From the NCBI GenBank assembly GCA_963971305.1, contig OZ020304.1, positions 33,900,502-33,964,501 of the forward strand: DNA of 64,000 nucleotides, read 5' to 3'. The DNA is from Arcuatula senhousia (lineage: Eukaryota > Mollusca > Bivalvia > Mytilida > Mytilidae). A model generated the notes under the pieces. It was not told the DNA's origin. It ran no database searches and saw nothing but the letters and a program-made list of their open reading frames with translations. A program made the position numbers and the translations under genes. Shown in pieces: positions 13,464-23,830 of this stretch; position 1 is the stretch's first letter, and each line of letters opens with the position of its first letter.

Positions 13464-14564
13464 CCCGGTTCCCAAATTTCCCTTTTTTGCTTATATAAGC
13501 AAACACCTGAAAGGATACATTTTTCATCTTTTTATAAAAAGACAGCCCTGTCCATCCTCTAACTTTTTATTACCTGCGCTAAATGCTTTTAAAGAAAATA
13601 TCGAGTCCTAGTCAAATTTTTGCCTAGTGGATGAAATTTTCATGCAAAAAACTAACAAAATGTCTCATAGTTTGCACTGGTAAGAGAAAATGATACTTTA
13701 GAAAATCATTTTTAGGTTTCAATATTTACCTGAACTTACTTTTTCCATAAGTTTAAAGCAATAGGTAGATTTAAAGCTAACATAAATTTTCTATTCACTA
13801 CTCAAATAAGAACTTCCTATGAATGATTATCTATGAAAGAAATCTTTATTTCGGTGATTTCATCTACTGTGACCTTAAATCTTCTATTTAATAACAAATT
13901 AATTACATTTAGCGTAAAACGTGTTTTGGCAACAAAACCGCCATAAGGAAATGTGATATCAATTCAGAAGTAATAAACACCGTTATGGTCAACATATTTT
14001 AAAATGGCCGTTTAGATTTTTCGTTTAAAGACAGGAACTGGTGTTCCGAAATCCGACTAGAATTTCCACATTTTGGGACATGGTTCTGTCTCCAGTTATT
14101 TAGTAATTCAAACAGCTAGCTTGCTCTGGCACTTATGTGTCATTGGTTTGGCGATCTATGGTAAATAGAGAGTATTTTTACGCAGCCTCTGCAGAAACTA
14201 TATAGCCTATGATCACGACTATAATCACCCATTATCAGTAGTGGAACCAAGATTAAATTACCACGTTATTCTCTATTAAAACCAGAGGTTTGACACCATA
14301 TTTTTGAGATAATTTACTTGACTTTCAGTACTAATCCAATCTTTTGGTACATGAAACGTAATGCAAATGGTTAACAGAATAAGAAACAATTGTGCATGCT
14401 CTGGTATAACAGATCAGTTCTGATTTTTATATACTCATCATAAGAAGTTGTATAACTTTCAAGGTTAGGAAAAATTATTTGATATTGCGTCTTTCTTAAG
14501 CAATTTCAAAACTTAGGAAAGGGAAAGACCTAACAATTCTTTCCGAAGAATTGTCCTTTAATTA
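13464..14564 (+). mobile_element. Element tail 1
   Basis: The segment starts CCCGGTTCCCAAA right after a satellite unit broken at about base 389, and ends with GGAAAGGGAAAGACCTAA and a TCTTTCCGAAGA hairpin that runs into (TTA)n. Its first 100 bp match tail 2 (15846 onward) well, and both end alike. It has no gene. Bases ~14090-14260 resemble 20960-21130 (GACTATAA-rich part). Confidence 0.65.
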
Positions 14565-15845
14565 TTATTATTTTCTTTCTTCCGCCGTTTCGCCAAATTT
14601 CAACTATGAGAAGTACGCGACATGCCGCAATGATACTTAGTATACTTTATCGGTCAATGTTTGTCGTTTCAGAAAAAACACTTGGGTACCGTACCCTTTC
14701 GCGTATAAGAGTTATGCCCCTTTAAGCTGTAAAGTTTGTTTATTCTTCTCCTCTTAACCCATTAAAGTTATCAAGTTCAATCCTTTTGAAATAGGAAGAG
14801 TAACTCTTGAAGTTGTGCCAATGATATTTTTTATATTGATATATTGACCAATTAAGGAGTTATTCCCCTTTAAACTTTGACTTTTTTAGTATAAAATTCT
14901 AAAATCAACAAATCTTAAGATATTTCAATGAAACTTGGTATACAGGATCAGTGACCCCTAAGGACCAAAATAAGGTCAAGGTCAAAGGTCAAGGTCATCA
15001 TTTGTTGATTTGCAAAAAATTGATATTTTTTTATTGCGAAATAAGTCCAACAAGGAGAAACATTTTTCAGTACCCATTTTACTTTAAATAGTGTGTTTAT
15101 GTTCCTTCTACCCAACAAAGAAAAAAAATTTGAAAAAAGTGAAAAAATGTTGTCGCGACATGGATTTTTGTGATTTTTACACCGTATCACTGTATTTAGC
15201 CATGGTATGACCTTGAAGGTTTTTTCAAGGTCAAACTACCTTACCTTTACTATTCCAACCTATTTCAGTCATTAAAAGTCACCAGATGTCAAAAATAAAA
15301 AAGTTGACATGCCACGCCCCCTTTTTTGAAAATTTGGAAATTTGCCATTTTTGACAAAAAAATGTTATTTTTGGATAAATACACCTTATTTGACCATAAT
15401 TAGATGATATCAACCCTAAAAGCACAGAAAAAGTCCAATCTGCTCTCTTTTTAAAGGTCTTTCCCTTTCCAAGGGAAGACCTTATTGTATTTCTTCTGAT
15501 TATTATTATTATTATTATTTTCTTTCTTCCGCCGTTTCGCCAAATTTCAACTATGAGAAGTACGCGACATGCCGCAATGATACTTAGTATACTTTATCGG
15601 TCAATGTTTGTCGTTTCAGAAAAAACACTTGGGTACCGTACCCTTTCGCGTATAAGAGTTATGCCCCTTTAAGCTGTAAAGTTTGTTTATTCTTCTCCTC
15701 TTAACCCATTAAAGTTATCAAGTTCAATCCTTTTGAAATAGGAAGAGTAACTCTTGAAGTTGTGCCAATGATATTTTTTATATTGATATATTGACCAATT
15801 AAGGAGTTATTCCCCTTTAAACTTTGACTTTTTTAGTATAAAATT
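14565..15845 (+). repeat. Second satellite block: one B-type unit plus a 392 bp partial
   Basis: A B-type unit runs from its (TTA)n to 15453. A second head begins at 15454 and stops at about 15845, after AGTATAAAATT. This is the same unit position at which the block C partial stops. Confidence 0.9.
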
Positions 15846-16740
15846 ACCCGGTTCCCAAAATTGCGCTTTTTTCTAAAATAAGCAAAAGCCTGTAAGGATA
15901 CACTTTTTATTTCTTCTGAAAAAGATGGCCCTGTCTATCCTCTAACTTTCTATTATTTGTGCATAATGTTTTTTGTAGTAATATATTAACCACAACAAAA
16001 TGTCGTCTAGTGAGTGGCATTTTCATGCAAAAAGTACCACATAGCCTAATAGTTTGCACTGGTAAGAGGTAAACGAAACTTCAAAACAACACTTTCAGTT
16101 TTCAATATCTAAATGGACATATTTGGTCTCACTTAAGCACGACATGCGTAGAAATAAATATTTTTAAACTCAACTATTTCTCATAAGTTATAAGCAATTT
16201 AATTTTTGTGTGTGTGTGAATGGATTTTTATAAATATAACTTTTTGCGGCAGTATATGGTTCCATCATCACTACTTCTCTACTTTGCATTTAAATTTCTT
16301 ATTAAAGCATATGAAAGCTGAAAAAAAATTAATTACTTTCCTTGCTTTTGAATTTTTTTACTTTAAGAAATATTCAATTATTCTTATAAAGTTTTATCTT
16401 TCAATTTGGATAGCATCGTTATTTTGTTTTCAGTTAAACATGGAAATGTTATAATACTGAGCATTGATTTCTGATTTGACAAGTTTTGATATTTATAAAA
16501 CTAGTTTCTTGATCGATCAAAAATACTTCCCACCGCATGTTTAAGTTTGATTCCAGTATAATGAAAATATATGTTAACGGACGCTATAAAGATAGTTCTA
16601 TAAAACACAAGCGTTTTTAACAAGCAGTTAACTTATAAAGCGCCCCTGCTTGGTTATATGGCGTAAAACTCGAAAACATCAAGACTTTAGGAAAGGGAAA
16701 GACCTTACAATTCTTCCGGAAGAATTGTCATTTAATTTTT
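15846..16740 (+). mobile_element. Element tail 2
   Basis: It begins CCCGGTTCCCAAAA, like tail 1, and ends with GGAAAGGGAAAGACCTT, a perfect CTTCCGGAAG-centred palindrome and a T-rich run. The middle is AT-rich and has diverged strongly from tail 1. An 82-codon open frame at 16206-16454 looks like chance. Confidence 0.6.
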
Positions 16741-17577
16741 TTTCTTTTTTTTTCGATAATCGTCAATTTCATAGAATATAGGATTGTTACCTAGCGAGCG
16801 ATTATTTTAATTATGTAAAAAAAAATCAAAATTTACTTGAAATCAAGCGAGCGAAAAACATTTTGGTCTTATTTTAGAGTAAAAATAGATATGTAACATC
16901 CATTGACGTCATTCTTAATGCTATCTTACATTTGCCACACATGTTTTTAGCATTTAAAACATTATTTAAAAAGGTAACATATTGTTTTCATATTTGTTCT
17001 ATATACATGTATAAATGCTTCCTTAATAGTACTAAAGGAAATTATCTCCAGCAGAATTACCCGTAAAAGCAAAATTTACATGTAATTTACTTGTAGAAAA
17101 TTCGCTCAAGTGAAAAAAATATTTCGCTCAAATGAAACTTTTTTTTCGCTCAATTGGAATATCAATTCGCTCAAACGAAGTGCACCAGTTTTGATGTTTA
17201 ATGACTGAAATGACTGACATTGTGTTGTCTTTCGACATGAAAACTGTAAAGTCCACGAGAAATATATATGATCCTAGTTTCAAAAACATTAGTGCTAAAA
17301 ATGTTGAACATAATTTTAGACACAGACGTGGGGAAATTCCGACAAGACGCGGGTAATTTTTTGTTATAAACTTTTTTTATTGACGACAATTTTAAGATGC
17401 GGGTATTCCGACGAACGAAGAATCGATTTGGAGTGTTGTAAGAAAATTCATGATTATACAGAATTGTTTAAAGAATGCAGTTAACGTTATTATTCCTTGT
17501 TAGAGATACTTTGACAAGTGCTTTTCTGTCAATACTTTGGGATTTCGACCTTCCAATCTAATGCTGTTGATGAAATG
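16741..17577. other. AT-rich spacer with a TTCGCTCAA cluster
   Basis: No gene is seen. TTCGCTCAA occurs four times within about 80 bp (17099-17175), with related GCGAGCG motifs near 16795 and 16851. The nature of these motifs is unknown. Confidence 0.5.
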
Positions 17578-17606
17578 TTACTCTTTAAAATATGCATAAA
17601 TTTGCA

Positions 17607-17880
17607 TAAGGGGATGACCATTTGATTTTGAGGGGGAGCTTGGCAGTTTTTGTAAATAAATATTCTGGCCTGGAAAAAAAATGGAAATAAATAATCTGGC
17701 CTCTGTTTGCAAGAAAATTAATAATCTATCCCAAGATCCTTGCTCAAGCAGGAAATAAATATTCTTGCCGCGTAGTTGCGAAAAATAAATATTCTGGCCC
17801 ACAAAATTTTGAAAATAAATAGTCTGTCCCGACCGAAACTGCCAGCCCCCTCCCTCCAGAATCAAATGGTCGTCCCCTAA
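17607..17880 (+). mobile_element. MITE with GGGGATGACCATTTGATT termini
   Basis: The left end AGGGGATGACCATTTGATTT is matched inverted by AATCAAATGGTCGTCCCCT at the right end, and the inner GCTTGGCAG and CTGCCAGC also pair. Inside, AATAAATATTCTGGCC-like units repeat about six times. It has no coding capacity. A related element lies at 29656-29913. The target-site duplication is not clear. Confidence 0.75.
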
Positions 17881-17941
17881 ATAGCATAATTAAATTAACC
17901 ATTTTATACCCGCTTTGGGATATTGTATTTAGTTCATACAT

Positions 17942-18464
17942 TCTATTATATCTACTGTGTCCAATTAGTTACATTTCTTATGAATATTTCATACAAGTAC
18001 TTTACCTTTAAGATTTAAAATAATACAAACGCATGTGGCAAAATTTATTGAGCTTGGTACCCCAAAGCCAACAAAAAACCCCTATACAAAAATATCCCAA
18101 GCATATAACATATAACAAAAGTAACATATAAGAGTCCATACACAGCACATTATTCATAATTACAAAAAGTACAAATAGCAATAATACAAAGCACTTTACC
18201 CCGCATCCTTTGTAATGCTACTGGGAGGGTTGGAGGGAAAGCAAACATATGAGTTGCTGCCATGTTGCAAAAAACTAGCATGACATATATCTCATATTAA
18301 ACGAGACTGGGCGTATCATGGCGGGATTGGGAGAAACTTGTAGGCGGCCTACATTGAGTTGTAATTTTAACTAACCCATTTAACTGGATAGGGGCCTTAT
18401 GTTTGATCTTATTAGAAACGCGGGAAAAAAATCATATTTTCAAGACGCCATCATAAAATACTTT
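17942..18464. other. AT-rich spacer, no gene seen
   Basis: Downstream flank of the 18.8-20.1 kb gene. On the minus strand an AATAAA occurs near 18044-18049, about 0.77 kb past the stop. It might serve as a distant poly(A) signal, but nothing else supports that. Confidence 0.4.
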
Positions 18465-18660
18465 TTGTTATTAATTATTTTATATGACAGAAATCCTTCT
18501 TAAGAATATTTTTTAACTTTTGGTACCAATACATGTTTTCATCACTAATCAGATTCAGATTATTTTCAGGAAAAAACCAAGCCCCCTCCTTTCAAGTTAG
18601 ACAGTTGGTCCCTTAAGAATGTTTCATATTCAACTTTTCCAAAGGACTTCAACCCTTTTG
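18465..18660 (+). repeat. Dispersed repeat R1, copy 2
   Basis: Shares with 3885-4070 the TATTTT...AGATTATTTTCAGG, GCCCCCTCC, TTTCAAGTTAG and TTGGTCCCTTA segments. It lies just downstream of the minus-strand glycan-enzyme gene. Confidence 0.5.
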
Positions 18661-18821
18661 GTCATTAGAAAAAATATTTCACTCGGTTCGCTAATACTTA
18701 GTCGAGATAATACATTTGAGTAATAAAAAATATTAAGCGATGTTATATATAAGTATAAAAATATTTAGCAGTATTAGTAAAAAAATGTTAAAATCGATTC
18801 GTGTGTTGCTTCGAGTGAGAA

Positions 18822-20144
18822 TTAAACTCTAAAGTGCACAGTCTCATGACGTAAACTAACCTCATTTGTCACTTCATCGATTGGAGGTCCAAATATTTTT
18901 GCACTCATATGCAGTTCTACTTTACGTTCGAAATTATCAAGATAAATATGCGTGTCTTTCGAAGCTAAAAGTTTTGATGTATATAATGATTCGTATCGCC
19001 CGGGTCCAATCCCACAGCATCCCAAGGGTGCGTCAATAAGAATTATATCCCAATGGGTGTCGGTTACAACCTTTGGCAGTCTATCCCTCAAATCTAATTT
19101 TGACATATCGGCATTAGGTCTAATGAACTCATCATAAGATGACAATACGTTTGTTGAATAGTGAACTTTATATGCTTCAAGATATGGATATCTTTGAGTA
19201 ATTGCATCATACCATAATGTGCCAAACTTTGGTTCTGGTATGTCATCTTCTAGAAAAACAACTTTACCTTTGGTTGAATTATGCCAAAGAGGACTGTCGT
19301 TTCCCAAACCCCATATCAATATGTTGGAATTTTGGCTAAGATACCTCAATACAAATGCAATTTGTAAAGGTCCGAGTTGTACATGTTTAGGAATGAACGT
19401 CGGTAAAACAAATGGTTTAAATTCAGAAGCAGGAAACGAAGTCCACCACCTTTTACCATGCTTATACTGTTTTCGTATATCTTCAAAAGTCATTTTAGTA
19501 TTATAAACAACTTTTACGCTACGATTCTTTGTTTGTAGGTACTCGGAACTTTCACTAACCATTTCATTATCTAATTTTAGTAAACGAAGGTTTGAACTAA
19601 TAAGCATTCTGTGAAAAACGTTAAGAGTGTGTGCTTGTGATTTTTTAATCTCAGCAATTAAGTTTTCTAAAAAGATTATTACTTTTTCATTTGCTCGAAA
19701 GGCTATTAATCCTGTGTTCATTTGGAATTTTTTATCTTGGGAACACCATATATCGAAATCACCATTTAACATTGGAAAGGGATCTTGAATCCAAATGCTG
19801 CCTATTCCTGAATAAACCACGTTCTTGCCTCTAATTAATTCCCTCAAAATGCATGGTAGGAAAGCAGCGAACACGTCATAATCCGTTGTGTGATTCCATT
19901 GAATGTTTCTTCTATCTCCGATCAATATGAGCCGAATATCCGCATCTATATTCGATACGTAATACAACCAGTTGTTCAATAAGTCGACAGAATTTACGCC
20001 CGAAATAGTCATAGTATACCAAGAATTTTGACGTTTTATGTCAAATTCTAATCGGCCATTTTCATATGGTTTGGTCAGCATCTGATAACTAATATAAAAT
20101 AACAACAAAGAAATGGGTAAAAGGAAAAGACTAAGACGTTTCAT
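18822..20144 (-). CDS. Type II membrane protein: glycosyltransferase-like domain fused to GXMT/DUF579-like methyltransferase domain
   Basis: A 440-residue protein from a single coding exon. An N-terminal signal anchor (about residues 5-21) follows a short basic start, suggesting Golgi placement. Residues about 60-210 resemble the nucleotide-diphospho-sugar transferase fold (Pfam PF03407 type): KNVVYSGIGSIWIQDPFPML, then FQMNTGLIAFRA. Family members usually have DxD where this protein has GIG (112-114), so sugar-nucleotide transfer may be lost. Residues about 260-420 resemble glucuronoxylan 4-O-methyltransferases: WGLGNDSPLW (SAM-binding loop, 278-287), VVFLEDD, IDAPLGCCGIGPGRYESLY and IYLDNFERKVE. 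A methyl transfer to a uronic acid or other glycan is plausible; the substrate is unknown. The chosen ATG starts the hydrophobic anchor; a good splice acceptor (TATATTGCAG) lies about 30 bases upstream, so a 5' UTR intron is likely. No frameshift is seen. Domain assignment is from memory of family motifs. Confidence 0.8.
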   Translation of the reverse strand: MKRLSLFLLPISLLLFYISYQMLTKPYENGRLEFDIKRQNSWYTMTISGVNSVDLLNNWLYYVSNIDADIRLILIGDRRNIQWNHTTDYDVFAAFLPCILRELIRGKNVVYSGIGSIWIQDPFPMLNGDFDIWCSQDKKFQMNTGLIAFRANEKVIIFLENLIAEIKKSQAHTLNVFHRMLISSNLRLLKLDNEMVSESSEYLQTKNRSVKVVYNTKMTFEDIRKQYKHGKRWWTSFPASEFKPFVLPTFIPKHVQLGPLQIAFVLRYLSQNSNILIWGLGNDSPLWHNSTKGKVVFLEDDIPEPKFGTLWYDAITQRYPYLEAYKVHYSTNVLSSYDEFIRPNADMSKLDLRDRLPKVVTDTHWDIILIDAPLGCCGIGPGRYESLYTSKLLASKDTHIYLDNFERKVELHMSAKIFGPPIDEVTNEVSLRHETVHFRV

Positions 20145-20306
20145 CTTCTGGCAGTCACAATTTTAAGCACAATACCCTGCAATATAAAACACAACTATCA
20201 TTGTATCTATAAAATAGGATTTCCTTTATATAAAATTTAAAAAAAATAAAAGTGTAGACTCCAATCGCATATTGCCTAACGTGTCGTAATCGCATATTGC
20301 CTATCG
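20145..20306 (-). other. 5' flank of the glycan-enzyme gene with likely UTR splice acceptor
   Basis: On the minus strand, TTTTATATTGCAG ends at about 20177 and is followed by a short leader and the ATG at 20142-20144. This looks like a 3' splice site of a 5' UTR intron. AATCGCATATTGCCTA occurs twice (about 20264 and 20289). Confidence 0.4.
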
Positions 20307-20523
20307 GGGGGTGTCACAGCCCCCGCCCCCGCAATACCGAATACCGTTTTAAAAAGGACAAATACCGTTCAAAAGACTGGAATACCGAATACTTAACATC
20401 ACGGCCTAAAAAAGCCAAAAGCCTAAAAATTCGGAACATCGCGTACCGCGAGCAACACCTTAGCGTACCGAATACCCTTTAAAAGGCACGGAATACCGCG
20501 TACCAAAAGGGCTGTGACACCCT
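20307..20523 (+). mobile_element. MITE with GGGTGTCACAGCCC termini and CCTATCG duplication
   Basis: GGGTGTCACAGCCC at the left pairs with GGGCTGTGACACCC at the right. CCTATCG flanks both ends (20300-20306 and 20524-20530), a 7-bp target-site duplication, or 8 bp with one mismatch. The inside is a cluster of AATACCG / GCGTACCG motifs. It is non-coding and its length of 217 bp is typical of a MITE. The superfamily is unproven, but the duplication length suggests a hAT-like mobiliser. Confidence 0.8.
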
Positions 20524-20539
20524 CCTATCGAGCCGCGCT

Positions 20540-21360
20540 ATGGAAACAAAAGAATATCATAATTACTTTCAATTTACGTTTTAGTCGTTTATGGTCTCTG
20601 GTTGCTTAGTATGTTGTGTACACATTGCAATATTGTACATGTTACAACGATAACAAAGGATACTATCTGAGAAAATCATATCGAATTAATTATTGTCTCA
20701 GATACCATGGAGAACACATTATCCGTTTAAATTTCAAAATTTCAAAATTGTTTGAACCCTAAGGTTCTTCCTACCCCAGACATAGGTTGATCATCTTAGT
20801 AATAATTTGGTTCCCCAGTTTTGTATTTTTGATTTTACTGTTCTATGCTCTTTATAATCATAATGTGTTTGGCATTTTCAATATGTTTGGTAGAGCGCCT
20901 CTAATGGGTCTTGAATAGACGAAACGCGCGTCAGGCGTAGCAAAATTCATTGTCTGGAACTTTTTTGTCTTTTGTATATGGAGCAGCTAACACTGGCGGT
21001 GGTGTGTCATGGGCTGGACAACCCATGGAACAGAGCGAGTCTTTATATATACCTTTATCGCTGCAGAGGTTCTTTAGCCAATAGTCACGACTATAAAAAC
21101 CCATCAGTCAGCCGTAGAACCTTTAATTTGAGATTAACACAACCATGTATGGCCATGCAAATGCAATGCTTTCATTGTGTGGTCTACATGTATTTTCTAA
21201 AGCAATGCAACGATTGATTTTGCCGCGAATTCGAGGGTTTTTCCTTGTTTTTATCTAATAGTACTGTATTGTTGAAATTTAGCGAGCGCATGCTCGTAAC
21301 GCAACTAATTGAAGTTGGCGAGAGACGTCATCCGAGTATATTAAGACCAATAATCCCTAA
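20540..21360 (+). repeat. Interspersed repeat fragments ending in an ACGAAACGCGCG motif
   Basis: The block 20690-20950 contains CCCCAGACATAGGTTGATCA, TTTGGTTCCCCAGTTTTG and, near the end, AGACGAAACGCGCGTC followed by GGCGTAG. From memory this GC-rich motif closes a common molluscan short repeat, probably SINE-like; that is recollection and not a search. Bases 20960-21200 resemble 14090-14260. No gene is seen. Confidence 0.45.
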
Positions 21361-21361
21361 A

Positions 21362-22832
21362 CATCAAAATAATTGGGACATGCCATGTCTCAGATTTTGC
21401 GGATTTTGATTTTATAACCTGATCACAGAAATAATGACTGTTTGTAATGATTGGCAATGGTTGCCATGGTAACCGTGGCGGCAATTTCGACCATTTCTCA
21501 TACCGCAAAATAGCCTATATTAAATTTCTAATTTGTTAAACAAAATCAATCCCAGTTCAATAGAACTTTTAATTTGCTTAATTCAATACCTCATTAAAAA
21601 TATTCAAAACAGTTTGAAGACTATTTACATGATTTATAAAGATGTAGTCAGAACGAGGCTATCAAATATGCAAGAAATCATGCATTTTTTTGTAAATTTT
21701 GTGACCAAAAATATACCGTTTTTGCCACTTTACTGCCTATATTTTCAGAAAATGCACTAATCACATATACTCAAGATGAACATAATTACATAGATTGATG
21801 ATTGATATTTAAAATTTTTAAAATTCTCAATGGGGTAACAAAAGGTGTTTTTTAGAAAACAATGTTAAAGTTGGTTACCATGGTAATTTGTGAAAAATGA
21901 CCATTTCTGCATTGTTCAATCTTTTACCGAAACTACTGTTTCTTAGGGTTCAATTAAACCATCTTTAACTATTATTTTCAACAGACATCATATAAACTGA
22001 AAATTACATTGAATTCTTTCCAGGGTACAGTGTCTAAAAGTCAAGGTCATCTAAAATTTAAGCTTTCTGATATGAAAATTTAAAAAAAAAATCAAGTGAC
22101 CTTGAGATCATCACAAGTGACATTGAAAGTTTTCTAATGGCATAATATGTTAAAATGTTCCTTTAAGGAACATTTGATGACAACAACTGTCATCTTAGTT
22201 AAAACGATCCTTTAAGGAACATTTGATGACAACAACTGTCATCTTAGTTCATGTTGAAAGTATCGTCATACATATATCAAAATATCAAAATATTACCGTT
22301 TTTGTCTAATTACCATGGTAAACAACTTTAACAGTGTTTTCTTAAGACATTTTTTGTTACCCCATGGCGATTTCTATAATTTTCAAAAATCAATCATCGA
22401 TTTACATAATACCATTTATGATGAGTATTTGTGATTGGTGCATTTTCTGAAAATGGAGTCAGAAAAGTGGCAAATATGGTAATAATTTTGTCAAAAATTT
22501 ATAGAGAATAATACACCATTTCTTTACATCTTCAATAGCCTCGTTCCGGCTACATAAATACTTAAAATATTAAAACTGTTTTAATATTGTCAATGGGGTA
22601 TTGAATTATGCAAATAAAAAAGTTATGTTGAATACAAACTGCTTTTCCTTGTAAAATTGGGGTTTGAATATTGCCTTTTTCAGCAGATTTGAATCGACCA
22701 AAAATGGCCGTAACGGTTACCATGGAAACCGCGGTCAATCATAACAAACATTCATTATTTTTGTGATCCAATGGTAATTTTCAACTTATGAAATGAAATT
22801 CATCAAAATCTGAGACTAGCATGTCTCACCCT
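21362..22832. mobile_element. 1.45 kb imperfect palindrome (foldback element)
   Basis: The left arm (about 21370-22130) and right arm (about 22260-22832) are inverted copies. Pairs read by eye include GACATGCC..GTCTCAGATTTT with AAAATCTGAGACTAGCATGTC, GGTTGCCATGGTAACCGTGG with CGGTTACCATGGAAACCG, ATAGCCT..GAACGAGGCTAT with ATAGCCTCGTTCCGGCTAC, and TCAATGGGGTAACAAAAGG with TTTTTTGTTACCCCATGG. The arms have diverged and carry small indels. It has no coding capacity. Its centre holds a 49-bp direct duplication. Confidence 0.8.
22149..22246 (+). repeat. 49-bp tandem duplication at the palindrome centre
   Basis: Two copies (22149-22197 and 22198-22246) differ at about two bases. Each contains TCCTTTAAGGA and a GATGACA...TGTCATC inverted pair, so each copy can itself fold. 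Confidence 0.92.
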
Positions 22833-22869
22833 ATATTGAAATCCTTTGATCCTTACAGATAATTAGGCC

Positions 22870-22976
22870 GCGTTTCTGATTTTTTTTTTTTTTGCCGTTT
22901 TTTTTTTTGTTTTTTTTTGTTTTTGTTTTTTTTGTTTTTTTTTGTTTTTTTTTGTTTTTTTTGTTTTTTTTTTTTC
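22870..22976 (+). repeat. T-rich low-complexity tract
   Basis: About 100 bases of T-runs broken by single G residues (TTTTTTTTG periodicity). It abuts the right flank of the palindrome. Confidence 0.9.
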
Positions 22977-23504
22977 AGTCTCAAAGTTAAGTCAAAGCTT
23001 CCAAAATGTTTAAATTATGATTCTTAATCTTAAAAAATCTAAAACCTACCTCGAAAAAATCAGTTAAATGATAAATAACTTATGTCGATTAAAACAGCTG
23101 TGTATAAAAAGAAATCAAATTTAACGAAATGTAACACGTTTGCATTGATTACATGTGGTTTCTTTTGTCAGTTTGAAGCTAAATACTTCTTATTTTGTAT
23201 ATATGAAAGTAATATTATATATATTCTGTTGGTATAGTGATCGAGAGTCAAAGAGTCAACAGGTAAAAAAGATATTTTTTCTACTTGGTGGCTCATGTGA
23301 CTCTCGATCCCAAAGGCACCCGTGTGATTTTTCTAACGGGTGGCTCTTTGACTTTACCCCAAATGCCATTAGCAGACCCCTGTACGTGTGATTCAAAAGT
23401 ATTAGGAACAGATCATTTAACTTAAAAGGGAGCCTTTGGTATTTTATTCTGAACAAAAGAATTCTGCGCACAGCGCGGAAAACTTCATTTTTTTTAAGTT
23501 GTCG
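22977..23504. other. Spacer, no gene seen
   Basis: GAGAGTCAAAGAGTC / GTGACTCTCGATCCC and GGCACCCGTGTGATT / GGGTGGCTCTTTGACTTTACC form partial inverted matches (about 23238-23370), perhaps an old short element. No coding signal was found. Confidence 0.35.
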
Positions 23505-23830
23505 AGACAATATTGTTTTTGAATGTGAGCACTATTTTATATTACATAAATCTTTCTTCAGAATATTTTTTATTTTTCTTAGCCTCTGCTACCAAAATAT
23601 TTTTTCATCACAAATCGGATTTAAAATATATTTTTAGGATAAACAAGACCTCCCTTCCAAGTAGACCTGGAAATGGTCCTCTGATAACTAAGATTGAAGG
23701 GACACTTTTGTATAACTTTATGTTTCTATCTGCAATTATAGTTTTTATTCTATAAGCCGAGAACATTAACTTTGACCTTCTAAGGATCATAAAGCTTGTA
23801 ATGGGTCATCTGACAACTTAGATCGTAAGC
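23505..23830 (+). repeat. Dispersed repeat R1, copy 3
   Basis: CTCTGCTACCAAAATATTTTTTC, CACAAATCGG, ATATTTTTAGGAT and CCTCCCTTCCAAGTAG match the R1 core at 3885 and 27290. Its downstream part (GGGTCATCTGACAACTT) is shared with the 155-bp satellite at 46-48 kb. Confidence 0.5.

Larger units (their letters stand above)
4501..16740 (+). mobile_element. Composite non-autonomous element with internal ~0.94 kb satellite array
   Basis: The left end is AAGGTCTTTCCCTTTCC, which folds with the adjacent AAGGGAAGACCTT. The exact reverse complement GGAAAGGGAAAGACCTT appears near the right end (about 16690-16706), next to a 22-bp perfect palindrome centred on CTTCCGGAAG. Between them lie tandem units of 931-947 bp, two short partial units, two unique-looking tails and a second, smaller unit block. 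There is no long open frame; the 60-113-codon frames inside recur only because the DNA repeats. I read this as one or two adjacent non-autonomous DNA elements whose inner satellite has expanded. The superfamily is unknown. No target-site duplication was identified. Confidence 0.7.

Noticed and set aside
19219..19506. Plus-strand frames opposite the glycan-enzyme gene
   Set aside because: They are antisense shadows of the 440-codon minus-strand frame.
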